Program-made: the position numbers and the translations under genes
Part shown: one piece after another, positions 54,736-64,000 of the stretch
Position numbering within the stretch: position 1 is the stretch's first letter
Layout: each line of letters starts with the position of its first letter
The notes under the pieces: generated by a model
What the model was told of the DNA's origin: nothing
The model's input: only the letters and a program-made list of their open reading frames with translations
Database searches by the model: none
Origin: Malaciobacter molluscorum LMG 25693
GTDB taxonomy: Bacteria > Campylobacterota > Campylobacteria > Campylobacterales > Arcobacteraceae
Reading direction: 5' to 3'
DNA length: 64,000 nt
NCBI RefSeq assembly: GCF_003544935.1
Contig: NZ_CP032098.1
Span: 2,604,001-2,668,000, forward strand

Positions 54736-57216
54736 TTATACCTTTACAATCTTTGCTTTTGAGAATCTATAAGTTTCAAATAAATCTTTTGTTTGAATTG
54801 ATTTATCAAAAGTGGGAATATATGCAATTTTACCTTCTAATTGTTTATCAATATAAACTTCTAAATCTAATGATTTTTCATTTGAAAAGATATTAACAAT
54901 ATCATTTTCAAATAACTGCAACTCTTCACATAAATCTTTAGATATATATAGTCCTGTTTTTGCTTTATCTTTAAATTCATGTGAAACTGCAACAAATTCA
55001 TTAAAAATATTTATTGGGTTTGCTCTATAAATAGTTATATAATTTTCATTTATTTCAAACTGTTTAAATTCAGAAATAACACTTAACTGACTTAATTGTT
55101 CTACATTTAAGTTCTCAAGACAGTAACCTCGATTTTCTTTTCTATCATTAGAAAAATAGTTTGTTAAAGAGTCAAATTCAATATTTTTAAAACCTTTTTT
55201 TATTGGTAAATATTTTGTATAATCAATTGTATACTCTTGCTTTTCATCTAGCAATTCATTTGCAATATCATTTAATACATATCCTTTATAAGGAAGTGCT
55301 GCATTTGTAGGAACTACTTTTTTATCTATATTTACAAATGTTCCTTCTTGTTGATTTAATGCAGGAATATCCAAGTTCCCATCACCTAAAGCACTTAATT
55401 GATAATTTGCTTTTTCATTATATCCAATAGTGAACCCTTCTATTTTCTCATCTAAATCACATATTAAACTTACACCTAAAGTATTAGTTTTACTTGGAAT
55501 TATTAATACATCAAATTGTGTATATTTTTCAATTAAAGCTGTAAGTTTTGCTAAACTCTTCCACTTTGGATGAGTGATTAAATCTTCTCCAATAATCAAT
55601 GAAAATTTATCTTTTTTAAGAATCATTGAATCAATTAACTCATAAAAAGTTTCATCTTTACCAATTTCATCAAGAAGTTTTGAGTAGATATATTCTACTT
55701 CTTTTTCTTGTTTTTTAGTAACCATCTTTGTTACTTCTTTTTCTTCACCACTATCTTCATCTATTACTTTTTCTACAACTTGTTCTTTTATATTTTCAAC
55801 AACAGTTTTAACTCTTTTTTCTTTTAGTGATTGTAAATACTCTTTAATATTTTCTGGTAAATTTTCATTAGCAAAAACATCAAGAATAAAATATAAAATA
55901 GCCTCTTCTTTTAGAGGTTTATGAAAAATAAAATCTGTTGTTTTACCTTTTTTACCAATTTTTTGTATAGTATTATCTTCAAGAGGATGAAAATATAAAG
56001 CACTACCTTTATTTAAAATAACAGAATTGTTTAAAGCATATCTAGCATTTGGCATATCATGTTTTAAAAATGAACCAACAGATATAACAAAATTAGACTC
56101 ATGCACATCTTTTAAAGTTGCAGTATATAAACTTTTACCAGTAATATTTGAAAACTCTTTTATAAATCTTTGATATAAAAATGCATCATCATTTACAAGT
56201 TTAAAGCCATATTTTTCTTTTAATTTTTGTAAAATAAATGCTTCTTCATTAGTAATAAAAGAATTAAATTTAATGCTATTTGCTTTTTTAAAAGCTTCAA
56301 GTGCTAAAGTAAACTCTTTTTCATTTTTTGATTCAACTTTGTTTTCAAAATCATAAGCAAATCTTGCAGCACCATTTAAAGATATATAATGATGATCATT
56401 TGTTACTCTATATATTTTTTGAGTATTATGTTTTTCAACTGATTCATGTTTTTTTTCATAATACATCAATGCACAATCACTTGAATGTGGATTTGAAGCA
56501 GGAACTCTTGTAAGCTCCCATGCATTTGATTTATATTGAAAATCATTTGATACCAATGCTCCAACAGGACAAACAGAAATACATTCACCGCAATCAGTAC
56601 AAGCATCTTTTTCAAAACCAATCAATGATTTATTAAGTTTATTCCACATAGAATAAGCATCTTTTGGCATACTATCTTTAAATGTTTTTTCAATTGCATC
56701 AGAAGGTCTTTTTACCGTACTTAATGCATTTGAACCTATCATATCTTTACATACTGTTACACACTTTTCGCAAACAATACATAATCCTGGGTCATAATTC
56801 ATAACTCCCCAATGTTGAGTTGGTCTTGGCACATCTTTAATTGAATAACTTTGAGAATCAACTTTCATATATAAACTATAATTTTGTAATTCACACTCTC
56901 CACTTTGATCACATACTCCACATTGTAAAGGATGGTTTACATCATAAACTTCCATTATTGCACGTCTTTCTTTTGCAATATTTTCAGTTGTAGTTTTTAT
57001 ATGCATTCCCTCTTTTGCTTTTGCATTACAAGCATATACTTGTTTTCCATCAGCTTCTACAAGACATAATCTACATGCTAAAGTTGGAGTACATCGTGTT
57101 AAATAACAAATTGCAGGAATAAATATTCCATTTGCTCTTGCTATATTTAAAAGACTTTCGCCCTCTTTTGCTTTACAAAGTTTTCCATCAATATTTAAAG
57201 ATATTAAATCACTCAA
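54736..57216 (-). CDS. nuoG: Complex I subunit G
   Basis: Large iron-sulfur subunit of 826 aa. The N-terminal 2Fe-2S ferredoxin domain (CYLTRCTPTLACRLCLVEADGKQVYAC) is followed by the His-Cys3 cluster region (HPLQCGVCDQSGECELQNY) and two 4Fe-4S sites (CIVCEKCVTVCK, CTDCGECISVCPVGAL). The rest is a divergent molybdopterin-oxidoreductase-like domain without cofactor. An acidic and lysine-rich insertion lies at about 480-510 (VVEKVIDEDSGEEKEVTKM region). In this phylum NuoG docks with two replacement proteins rather than NuoE and NuoF. Its start overlaps the replacement NuoF-position gene by 4 bases. Confidence 0.94.
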   Translation of the reverse strand: MSDLISLNIDGKLCKAKEGESLLNIARANGIFIPAICYLTRCTPTLACRLCLVEADGKQVYACNAKAKEGMHIKTTTENIAKERRAIMEVYDVNHPLQCGVCDQSGECELQNYSLYMKVDSQSYSIKDVPRPTQHWGVMNYDPGLCIVCEKCVTVCKDMIGSNALSTVKRPSDAIEKTFKDSMPKDAYSMWNKLNKSLIGFEKDACTDCGECISVCPVGALVSNDFQYKSNAWELTRVPASNPHSSDCALMYYEKKHESVEKHNTQKIYRVTNDHHYISLNGAARFAYDFENKVESKNEKEFTLALEAFKKANSIKFNSFITNEEAFILQKLKEKYGFKLVNDDAFLYQRFIKEFSNITGKSLYTATLKDVHESNFVISVGSFLKHDMPNARYALNNSVILNKGSALYFHPLEDNTIQKIGKKGKTTDFIFHKPLKEEAILYFILDVFANENLPENIKEYLQSLKEKRVKTVVENIKEQVVEKVIDEDSGEEKEVTKMVTKKQEKEVEYIYSKLLDEIGKDETFYELIDSMILKKDKFSLIIGEDLITHPKWKSLAKLTALIEKYTQFDVLIIPSKTNTLGVSLICDLDEKIEGFTIGYNEKANYQLSALGDGNLDIPALNQQEGTFVNIDKKVVPTNAALPYKGYVLNDIANELLDEKQEYTIDYTKYLPIKKGFKNIEFDSLTNYFSNDRKENRGYCLENLNVEQLSQLSVISEFKQFEINENYITIYRANPINIFNEFVAVSHEFKDKAKTGLYISKDLCEELQLFENDIVNIFSNEKSLDLEVYIDKQLEGKIAYIPTFDKSIQTKDLFETYRFSKAKIVKV

Positions 57217-58010
57217 TCTTCTAACCTCTCTATTTTTACAGGTTTATAAATATACCCACATGATAAGAAATCATCACCAATATTTTTCGTCGCGCATATT
57301 GCAATTGTACTTTGTAGTGTTTCCTCTATTTTTAATTGTTTTATTACTTCTTTATTTTTATACTTTAATTTAATTTTATCACCATCATTTGCTTTAGCAA
57401 TTCTTGAAAAAGAAACACTTGCATAAACAATATTTTCATCTTTTTGATTATCTAAATATGAATAAATAACTGTACCATTAAAAGGAAGTATTTCTTCAAC
57501 TTCATCTATATTTTCATCATTTACAATAAAATCATTTTCACTTATAACTTCAAATTCACTATATTTATCAATTGCACTCAAAATCTTTTTTATATTCTCA
57601 ACTCTTTCATGAGAAAATATATCAGATCCAACAAACAAAATTTTTGATTTTTTATTTTTTGATTTTTCTATAATCTCTTCAAACTCTTCTTCACCAGCAC
57701 TTGATTCAGCAGAGATATATCCAATATCCAAATCTTCAATATAGCTTTGAATAGTTTCACTAGAACTATTAACTAAGGTATCTAATAGTAAAGCACTAAT
57801 ACCCTCTTCACTTCCTGCTTCATATTTAATAAACTGAGTATAAAAATCTTTTAATAGTAAGCTATCAACAGCATGCATATAAACAACTTCTGCATTATTC
57901 TCTTTTTTAGCATTATTAATTGTTTCAACTAAATCTTGCTTTGTATTAGATAAAAACTGTCCAAAACATAAAATAAAATCACTATTTTTTAAAACTTCTA
58001 AATTACTCAT
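57213..58010 (-). CDS. Complex I accessory protein in the NuoF position (Campylobacterota type)
   Basis: The protein of 265 aa begins MSNLEVLKNSDFILCFG. I use this ATG because AGGA precedes it. A TTG 18 bases upstream would lie within the previous gene's end. It has no FMN, NADH or 4Fe-4S motif of NuoF. Its N-terminus resembles a piece of the molybdopterin-like fold of NuoG (KNSDFILCFGQFL, then KILFVGSDIFSHERVENI). The same position in Helicobacter pylori (HP1265) and Campylobacter jejuni (Cj1574c) holds proteins of this kind, where complex I does not oxidise NADH and flavodoxin is the reported donor in C. jejuni. It is probably part of the electron-input module. Confidence 0.75.
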   Translation of the reverse strand: MSNLEVLKNSDFILCFGQFLSNTKQDLVETINNAKKENNAEVVYMHAVDSLLLKDFYTQFIKYEAGSEEGISALLLDTLVNSSSETIQSYIEDLDIGYISAESSAGEEEFEEIIEKSKNKKSKILFVGSDIFSHERVENIKKILSAIDKYSEFEVISENDFIVNDENIDEVEEILPFNGTVIYSYLDNQKDENIVYASVSFSRIAKANDGDKIKLKYKNKEVIKQLKIEETLQSTIAICATKNIGDDFLSCGYIYKPVKIERLED

Positions 58011-58017
58011 TTTTTTC

Positions 58018-58272
58018 CTATTCTTCAATCTTTTTTTCTTCTGGTTTTATTTTTTTTACAACGATTGTCCAATCTACTTCATTAAATTTAATAGAATTCA
58101 TCAATGTATATCCATTTTCATAAATTAAATCTGCACTTTTTTGTATTGGTGAAAAATCTCCAATTTCAAATAAAAAAATTGCATTTTCTCCATCTTTTAT
58201 CTCTTCTTTCATAAGATAAATCATTCTTTCATAAAAGTTATCTTTTAAAGGTCTTAAGTCAAATCTTTTCAT
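58018..58272 (-). CDS. Complex I accessory protein in the NuoE position (Campylobacterota type)
   Basis: An 84-aa protein, rich in acidic and aromatic residues, beginning MKRFDLRPLKDNFYERMIYLMKEE, with IFLFEIGDFSPIQKSADLIYENGY and ending in a charged tail (IKPEEKKIEE). It has none of the four cysteines that bind the 2Fe-2S cluster of NuoE. It sits 8 bases after nuoD, as do HP1264 and Cj1575c. It is a proposed component of the alternative electron-input module. Confidence 0.78.
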   Translation of the reverse strand: MKRFDLRPLKDNFYERMIYLMKEEIKDGENAIFLFEIGDFSPIQKSADLIYENGYTLMNSIKFNEVDWTIVVKKIKPEEKKIEE

Positions 58273-58280
58273 TTATCACC

Positions 58281-59513
58281 TTACCTATCAATTTCACCAA
58301 ATACCATATTTAAGTTACCAATTAGAGTAACCACATCTGCAAGTTGAAGACCAGGAAGTAAATCTTCTAAAAGCCCAGTATGAAAGAAACTTGGAGCTCT
58401 TACTTTTAATTTATATACATAAGGAGTTCCATCACTTACAATCATAAATCCCAATTCACCTTTTGGAGATTCAGTAGCAACATAAACTTCACCTTTTGGA
58501 GGTCTCATACCTTGTGTCACTAATACAAAGTGTTGCATTAAAGAGTAATTTTGAGTCATAATTTGCTCTTTTGGTGCAGAGATATATTCTGGTGCATGAG
58601 CCATTAATTCAATTTTAGAATCTTTATACATTGGAATTAATTGTTTTAGTATCTTAATTGACTCTCGCATCTCTTGAATATAACATTTATACCTTCCATA
58701 AGCATCACCCGTTGTTGCAATAGGAATATCAAAATCTAATTCAGGATAAATTCCATAAGGCATCTCTTTTCTTAAATCCCATTTTATTCCTGTAGCTCTT
58801 AATGCAATCCCTGTTACACCCCAAGATTTTGCCAATTCTTGTGAAATTACTCCCACATTTTCAAGTCTCATTCTCCATATTCTATTTTCTGTTAACAAAC
58901 CTTCATAGTTTTCTAACTCTTTTTCTAAAACTTGTAAATATTTTTCTAAATTTTCACACCATGAAGAGGGTAAATCTAAAGGAACTCCTCCAATTCTTAC
59001 TGCACTATGAGTAAGTCTTGCTCCGCAATAATCTTCTATTAAATCAAGAGCATATTCTCTTTCTCTAAAAGTATATAAAAATACACTCATGGCTCCAACA
59101 TCAAGAGCATGAGTAGCTAACCAAAAAATATGAGAAACAATTCTATTAAGTTCTAAAAGCATTGTTCTAATAATTTCTGCACGTCTTGGAACTTCTATAT
59201 TTAAAAGTTTTTCAACTGCCAAGGCAAAACCATAATTATTCGAAGTTGCTGCAATATAATCCATTCTATCAGTAGTTGGCAAGAATTCATTATAAATCAT
59301 ATTTTCAGCCATTTTTTCCATACCTCTATGAAGGTATCCTATATCTGGTCTTGCTTTTACAACTTCTTCACCTTTAAGTTCTAAAATAAGTCTCATTTGA
59401 CCATGAGCAGAAGGATGTTGTGGTCCAAAATTAACCACCATAGTGTTGTCTTCTCTTTCAAAATTTATATTTTCAAAAAAAGGTTTTAATCTATTAGGTG
59501 TCTGTTGCTGCAT
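58281..59513 (-). CDS. nuoD: Complex I subunit D
   Basis: Quinone-site subunit of 410 aa, related to hydrogenase large subunits. Blocks are [60 protein letters not shown] (conserved Asp and His/Tyr region at the quinone head group), and [39 protein letters not shown] at the C-terminus. It is separate from nuoC (3-base gap), not fused. Confidence 0.97.
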   Translation of the reverse strand: MQQQTPNRLKPFFENINFEREDNTMVVNFGPQHPSAHGQMRLILELKGEEVVKARPDIGYLHRGMEKMAENMIYNEFLPTTDRMDYIAATSNNYGFALAVEKLLNIEVPRRAEIIRTMLLELNRIVSHIFWLATHALDVGAMSVFLYTFREREYALDLIEDYCGARLTHSAVRIGGVPLDLPSSWCENLEKYLQVLEKELENYEGLLTENRIWRMRLENVGVISQELAKSWGVTGIALRATGIKWDLRKEMPYGIYPELDFDIPIATTGDAYGRYKCYIQEMRESIKILKQLIPMYKDSKIELMAHAPEYISAPKEQIMTQNYSLMQHFVLVTQGMRPPKGEVYVATESPKGELGFMIVSDGTPYVYKLKVRAPSFFHTGLLEDLLPGLQLADVVTLIGNLNMVFGEIDR

Positions 59514-59516
59514 AAT

Positions 59517-60323
59517 CTATTTTCTCTCTTTTAATATAACAGTATCGTCTTCTTTAAATTTTTTGATAAAAGCAACTCCATCCTCTTCTACATACTCTTT
59601 TGAACTTTTTTGTTCATTATTTGGTGTAACTTCAGTACCATAAGGAACTTCATGACCTAATCTTGAGAACCTTGTAGTATCATATCTATCAATAGCAGCT
59701 GCATCTCTAATCTCAGGACCTATAATATCTCTTGCTTCTTTTCCAAATATTTTATCTACTTCATACCAAGCTGCAAATTCATCTCCTTGTAAAGGATAAG
59801 TTTTTCTTAAAGGATGCCCTTGCCAATCATTAGGCATAAGAATTCTTTTCATATTTGGATGATTTAATATTTTTATTCCATACATATCATACATCTCTCG
59901 TTCTGCCCAATTTGCCATTTTAAATAGTCCATAAACAGAATTAATTGATTCTTTTTCTTGTATGAAAAATTTTAATCGCAATCTTTTGTGTTTACGCATT
60001 GATAAAAATTCATAAAAAATTTCAAATCCACCTTTTGAAGCTAAATAATCAATTGCCGAAATATCCATCATCATGTCATAATCAAGATTATTTTTTAAGA
60101 TTTCAGCTACTTTCAAATTATCAACTGGATTTATATATATTACTAAATGCTCTTTTTCTATATAACTTTTTAAAATATTTACATTTGAAGTTAAATATTT
60201 TATATCATTTTCAAAGATTTCATCTTGACTAACATCAAGTTTAGCAATTGATGGAGTTACATAAAATCTATCACTAAAATAAGATTTTTGTTGTACATCT
60301 TTTTTATCTTTATACTCTCTCAT
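59517..60323 (-). CDS. nuoC: Complex I subunit C
   Basis: Peripheral-arm subunit of 268 aa. The conserved core is [43 protein letters not shown]. Compared with the compact NuoC of about 200 aa it has extra N-terminal (about 1-40) and C-terminal (about 225-268) segments rich in charged residues. This fits Campylobacterota NuoC proteins and may relate to the altered input module (inference). Its start overlaps nuoB by 4 bases. Confidence 0.94.
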   Translation of the reverse strand: MREYKDKKDVQQKSYFSDRFYVTPSIAKLDVSQDEIFENDIKYLTSNVNILKSYIEKEHLVIYINPVDNLKVAEILKNNLDYDMMMDISAIDYLASKGGFEIFYEFLSMRKHKRLRLKFFIQEKESINSVYGLFKMANWAEREMYDMYGIKILNHPNMKRILMPNDWQGHPLRKTYPLQGDEFAAWYEVDKIFGKEARDIIGPEIRDAAAIDRYDTTRFSRLGHEVPYGTEVTPNNEQKSSKEYVEEDGVAFIKKFKEDDTVILKERK

Positions 60324-60829
60324 ATCAATCTCTTTTTCTTAATAGATCTAAAAATAGACTCTTTTCTAATCTTCTTTTGTAACATCATTAATGCATATTG
60401 TAAAGTTTCTGGTCTAGGAGCACAACCTGGTAAGTAAATATCCACAGGTACAACTCTATCTGCACCTTGAACAGTTGCATAAGTATTAAACATTCCACCA
60501 GTATTTGCACAAGATCCCATAGATATTACCCATTTAGGATCTGGCATCTGATCATATAATCTTCGCATAAATTCTGCGTGTTTTTTTGTTAAGGTTCCTG
60601 CAATTATAATTACATCTGCTTGCCTTGGACTTGCTCTAAAAATAGTCCCAAATCTATCAAAATCATATCTTGATGCACCTGTTGCCATCATCTCAATCGC
60701 ACAACAAGCTAAACCATAAGTTAAGGGCCATAAAGAGTTACTTCGTCCCCAGTTTACTAATTTATCTACTGTCGTTAAAGCAATAGGTGCCCCACCATTT
60801 GAAAGATAATTTACTTTATGCTGTGCCAT
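60320..60829 (-). CDS. nuoB: Complex I subunit B
   Basis: Subunit carrying the terminal cluster N2, 169 aa. The cluster cysteines are C42 and C43 ([14 protein letters not shown]), then the cysteine in [13 protein letters not shown] and that in [47 protein letters not shown] is also typical. Its start overlaps the end of nuoA by 19 bases. Confidence 0.97.
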   Translation of the reverse strand: MAQHKVNYLSNGGAPIALTTVDKLVNWGRSNSLWPLTYGLACCAIEMMATGASRYDFDRFGTIFRASPRQADVIIIAGTLTKKHAEFMRRLYDQMPDPKWVISMGSCANTGGMFNTYATVQGADRVVPVDIYLPGCAPRPETLQYALMMLQKKIRKESIFRSIKKKRLI

Positions 60830-61200
60830 TCAAATGCTCCTTTCTTCCATGCATATACAAATCCTATTGCTAAAAGAAGAATAAACAAAATCATTTCAAC
60901 AAAACCAAACCATCCTAAAATCATAAAATCCACTGCCCAAGGGAACATAAATATTATTTCAATATCAAATAAAATAAAAAGCAATGCCATTAAATAAAAT
61001 TGCACTGAAATTGTATTTGGTTGTTTTGTAACTTCAGGACCACATTCATATAAAGATACTTTTAATTTCTCAGTATTTAATCTAGCGATTTTTCTACTAA
61101 TGTATCTTGCTAAAAAAACTGTCAAAATGAAAGCTACAAATGTTAAAACAAACATAACAAATACACCAAAATACGGATGAGAAAAATCCATATGTGTCAT
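60811..61200 (-). CDS. nuoA: Complex I subunit A
   Basis: A 129-aa membrane subunit with three helices, the TM1-TM2 loop motif [39 protein letters not shown], and a final helix [21 protein letters not shown]. The Cys of ECGPE is present. AAGGA precedes the first ATG. A second in-frame ATG lies three codons later. First gene of the nuo operon, preceded by the 601-base AT-rich spacer that must hold the operon promoter. Confidence 0.95.
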   Translation of the reverse strand: MTHMDFSHPYFGVFVMFVLTFVAFILTVFLARYISRKIARLNTEKLKVSLYECGPEVTKQPNTISVQFYLMALLFILFDIEIIFMFPWAVDFMILGWFGFVEMILFILLLAIGFVYAWKKGAFEWHSIK

Positions 61201-61801
61201 TATGTATCCTTAATTTCTAAATATATCACTTAAACTTTTATTAATTATTCATAAATCCTATCTAATATCTACTAAAGCTATACTTATGCTATACAAGTAT
61301 ATTTTCTTAAAAATATTTAATAGAAATTTAAAAATAAACAAATTCAAAGATTTATTTTTTATTGTAAAAAATAGTGTATAATAGTTACCATTTAAAAGAG
61401 TGGATATTTTTCAATCTTTTAATTTATACTAAAATAAGTTATGCAATAACTATTCCAAAATAACTTTTTCTTATATTTTATAATACATCTTATATTTCAT
61501 TATAAATATTAAATTAAAATTGAAATACCTATTTTAAGGTTTCTTTTTGAAAAATAAAAATCATTATTAAAAATAAATTTAAAAATACTATTATATAAAA
61601 AAGATATAAATGGGAGTTTTTTTATCTTAATTTATTTATATTTTAAGAGCTTCTTTTTTTCTAACTAAAAGAATTAAAGTGGTTACTTCATTTTCTAATA
61701 TATTATTATATTTTATTAAGATTTACACATATAAATATATAAGATATACTTATATATTTATTTATAATATTTTATTATATTTTTTTTTAAAAGTTTACTT
61801 T
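61201..61801. other. 601-base AT-rich non-coding spacer
   Basis: No ORF of convincing length or codon use, and no tRNA-like structure. It is extremely AT-rich. Contents seen: the nuoA Shine-Dalgarno at the left edge; inverted repeats at 61279-61301 (TATACTT/AAGTATA) and 61437-61451 (AGTTAT/ATAACT) that could be operators of nuo; a plus-strand TATAAT at 61377-61382 with no gene downstream; and a long hairpin at 61731-61761. On the minus strand, AAGATA...TATCTT followed by T's near 61600-61630 could end the AAA transcript. Confidence 0.6.
61731..61761. repeat. 13-bp perfect inverted repeat in the spacer
   Basis: ATAAATATATAAG and CTTATATATTTAT are separated by ATATA, about 40 bases after the AAA gene stop. 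All-AT except one pair, without an adjoining T run on the minus strand, so it is either a weak terminator or a by-product of base composition. Confidence 0.45.
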
Positions 61802-63538
61802 TTAACTCATAAATCCCATTTTATTTTCACTATCAAAATTACCTTTTAACTCTTTTTCTATTTGGTCTTTAAAAGATATAACAGTAAAAATAGGTTCATC
61901 TTCAAGAGCAACTTTATATGCAGTATTTTTTATAATTAACTCAATTTGTCCACCAGTTAATTCATAAGATAATAACTCTTTCAAATCAAAATCTTCACTT
62001 AAAGGTAAAGTATCCGGAAGAAGTTTTTGCCACAACTTTTCTCTTTGTTCTAAATTAGGTTTTTTAAATTCTATTTTATAATTAAACCTTCTTGAAAATG
62101 CAGTATCAATTGATTCTAATAAATTCGTTGTTGCAATTAAAATACCTTCAAATCTCTCGATTTGCTCTAAAAATATATTTTGCATTTGATTATGCATTTT
62201 TTCACTTCCACTATTTGAAACTGTACTTCTTGCACTTAAGAATTGATCTGCCTCATTTAAAAGTAAAATTGGTTCAGTTTTTGTTCTTTCTACTAAATCT
62301 TTATATGTATCAAATATATTTCGAACATTTTTTTCACTTTCTCCAACATACATTGATAAGATTTTACTACAGTCAAAACTTAAAACTTCTCTTTTTAAAG
62401 ATTTTGCTAAAGCTAATGCTGTTAAAGTTTTTCCAGTTCCAGCAAATCCATAAAAAATAATTCTAGCTTCAATACCTCTTTTTTTCTCTTTTACACCCCA
62501 TTGTTTTAACCTATTTAAAACATTTTTATCAACTTGTTTTAATAAAGAATTTAGTGTTTCTCTTGTTTTATCATTTAATACCACATCATCCAAATTTTTA
62601 TTTGTTGATACTAATTCAAACATATCTTGTTCTTTAATAACAGAATCAAGTTTTATCTTAGTTCTCGAATTTTTCTTTTTTGTAGGATGCGATATTTTAT
62701 AAAGTATATCATCTGGAATAAAAAAGTTTCTATTTATTCCTCCAAATGCAGTTAAAACTTCGTCATAATCAATTAAACCTTTTGATACTAACTTTGAACT
62801 CTCTTCTAATAAACTTCTATATTTAATTTTTTCATAATCATCACTTGATATAAGTTCAATTAAATAATTCATATCTCTTATTGTTCCATCACCACCTGAA
62901 TATTCTTCTTTTAATAAAGCAAGAAATATCATTTGTTCTTGCTCATTTAACGAAAACTCTTTAAAGAAGTTTTCAAGCATTATTTCATGATCTGTAACTT
63001 TTACTCTTTCTTTAATTCTATTTTCAAGCATCAAAAGCTTTGATTTTAATCTATTTCTATTTGGAGAATTCTCATCAAAATTTCGTTTTACCATATTTAA
63101 CTGTTTTGCTAAATCTATTTTAAAAAACTGATCTTGTAAATACTCTAAATGATCACTATATTTTTTTATTTCAGGTAAAACAAATTCCAAAGAACCATCT
63201 TCTAAAAGTTTCAAAAATGATGTAGATAAAGATATACTAGAATTTAAAAGCTCTAATTTTGAAATATCACTAATTTTTACATGTTCAAAACTATTATGAA
63301 CAAGCCATCCTAATTCTAATAAAGATTTAATACTCTCCACTTTATATAAATGTTCATATTTTTTTATATCATAAAATTCACTTAATACATCAACAACTAC
63401 AAGGGCATCTCTTCCTGTGATATACTCTTTTGTTAAATATTGTAATATTTTGGCTTCTTCTAATGTACACTTTAATTGTGAATAAAAAGGAACTTTACTA
63501 ACATCTTCTGCTTTTAAAAAATCAATTATTTCTGTCAT
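61802..63538 (-). CDS. AAA+ ATPase with variant Walker B
   Basis: A 578-aa protein with an uncharacterised helical N-terminal half (about 1-290) and a classical AAA core. Walker A is GFAGTGKT (364-371, K370), the pore-like segment is SMYVGESEKNV (395-405), Walker B is ILLLNEADQF (424-433), sensor 1 is TTN (470-472) and arginine fingers are R483 and R484 (AFSRRF). The Walker B aspartate is asparagine (N428), while the catalytic glutamate E429 is kept. The core looks able to bind and hydrolyse ATP. The function is unknown: a remodelling ATPase with an unidentified client. Its start overlaps the small membrane protein gene by 17 bases, so the two are probably a unit. Confidence 0.83.
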   Translation of the reverse strand: MTEIIDFLKAEDVSKVPFYSQLKCTLEEAKILQYLTKEYITGRDALVVVDVLSEFYDIKKYEHLYKVESIKSLLELGWLVHNSFEHVKISDISKLELLNSSISLSTSFLKLLEDGSLEFVLPEIKKYSDHLEYLQDQFFKIDLAKQLNMVKRNFDENSPNRNRLKSKLLMLENRIKERVKVTDHEIMLENFFKEFSLNEQEQMIFLALLKEEYSGGDGTIRDMNYLIELISSDDYEKIKYRSLLEESSKLVSKGLIDYDEVLTAFGGINRNFFIPDDILYKISHPTKKKNSRTKIKLDSVIKEQDMFELVSTNKNLDDVVLNDKTRETLNSLLKQVDKNVLNRLKQWGVKEKKRGIEARIIFYGFAGTGKTLTALALAKSLKREVLSFDCSKILSMYVGESEKNVRNIFDTYKDLVERTKTEPILLLNEADQFLSARSTVSNSGSEKMHNQMQNIFLEQIERFEGILIATTNLLESIDTAFSRRFNYKIEFKKPNLEQREKLWQKLLPDTLPLSEDFDLKELLSYELTGGQIELIIKNTAYKVALEDEPIFTVISFKDQIEKELKGNFDSENKMGFMS

Positions 63539-63884
63539 TGTTTAACTTTTCCTGTAATAAATTATAAAACTTCTTTGCATCAATTTTTTCTTTAAATTCA
63601 AACTTTTCATTATTTATATATATAGTATTCTTTTGTATTTTTGAAGTTTGTATATTAGCATATAAAAACTCTTTTTTATTTTTATTAAGGTCAATAATAA
63701 AACTATTTTCAAGTTTTATAACTTTTTTATTACAAATTGCTTTGTATGAACCTTTAGAATAAGAATAATTAATACAATTTTGAGTTTTGATATAATCTTC
63801 AAGTTTTTGTAAATTTGAACTATCATAAATATTTAAACATATAACTAATAAAAAAACTAAAGCAAAAATACCTATAAAAATCAT
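63522..63884 (-). CDS. Small membrane-anchored protein of unknown function
   Basis: Not recognised. A 120-aa protein with one N-terminal membrane helix (MIFIGIFALVFLLVICLNIY, about 1-20) and a soluble part with two cysteines (NCINYSYSKGSYKAICNKK) that could form a disulfide, then beta-like segments (KNTIYINNEKFEFKEK). With the helix acting as a signal anchor, the soluble part would be periplasmic. It overlaps the AAA ATPase gene downstream by 17 bases, suggesting joint function or coupling. Confidence 0.65.
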   Translation of the reverse strand: MIFIGIFALVFLLVICLNIYDSSNLQKLEDYIKTQNCINYSYSKGSYKAICNKKVIKLENSFIIDLNKNKKEFLYANIQTSKIQKNTIYINNEKFEFKEKIDAKKFYNLLQEKLNNDRNN

Positions 63885-64000
63885 TTATACCCTTTTTTTA
63901 ATTAACCGCCGATGATACATAAATAAATCTTAACTATTTATGAACTATTTTTTGTATAAATTCTCGTTAATTTATAATAAAATAATTATTTTTATTAATA

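Noticed and set aside
61201-61801. tRNA or riboswitch in the spacer before nuoA
   Set aside because: No cloverleaf, T-loop or GC-containing stems are present. The region is almost all A and T.
61802-63538. AAA ATPase as a defence-system gene
   Set aside because: The only neighbours are a small membrane protein and the nuo operon. No nuclease, reverse transcriptase or other effector is adjacent, so there is no support from context.

Overview
The window is AT-rich bacterial chromosome, gene-dense on both strands. It looks like Campylobacterota, most likely an Arcobacter-type member of the Arcobacteraceae. The reasons are the recA-eno-FtsB-like-AMIN gene order also known from Campylobacter, a complex I operon in which NuoE and NuoF are replaced by two unrelated small proteins, a futalosine-pathway menaquinone gene (mqnD), and short flagellins beside a pseudaminic-acid and Maf glycosylation locus. 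No tRNA, rRNA, CRISPR array, insertion sequence or phage gene was seen.

Layout. (1) 1-2.1 kb: 3' part of a fused TRAP transporter permease, convergent with a two-component system (2.1-5.4 kb). (2) 2.1-14.7 kb, minus strand: a compact run read from the Suv3-like helicase down through an ankyrin protein, glmU, coaBC, uppS, prepilin peptidase, an LptF/G-type permease, truA, a histidine kinase and a response regulator. (3) 14.7-23.4 kb, plus strand: trmA, five tandem flagellin genes with one small basic ORF inside the array, then a Maf flagellin glycosyltransferase. (4) 23.4-36 kb, minus strand: a 15-gene nonulosonic (pseudaminic) acid cluster, from pseB and pseC at its upstream end to an acetyltransferase that converges on maf. 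(5) 36.2-39.6 kb, plus strand: recA, eno, an FtsB-like protein and an AMIN-domain protein. (6) 39.6-47.3 kb, minus strand: antiporter, bioB, phosphodiesterase, topA, murB, mqnD and a Bax-like glucosaminidase. (7) 47.4-61.2 kb, minus strand: a 14-gene complex I operon, nuoA to nuoN. (8) 61.2-64 kb: a 601-base AT-rich spacer, an AAA+ ATPase with a variant Walker B motif, and a small membrane protein.

Regions 3 and 4 act together. The pse genes should supply an activated nonulosonic acid, Maf should transfer it to flagellin, and the flagellin array supplies the filament. The most unusual signal lies in this array. Four of the five flagellins are preceded by an almost identical 108-nt leader that folds into four hairpins, the last burying the Shine-Dalgarno sequence. 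Sequence differences between copies preserve base pairs, including one coupled G-C to A-U change. In addition, five transcription units here (flagellin 1, small ORF plus flagellin 2, flagellin 3, flagellin 5, maf) share a TAAGAAT-N8-TATAAT-like element with fixed spacing, which matches neither the sigma-28 nor the sigma-54 consensus. Flagellin 4 lacks it and is probably co-transcribed with flagellin 3.
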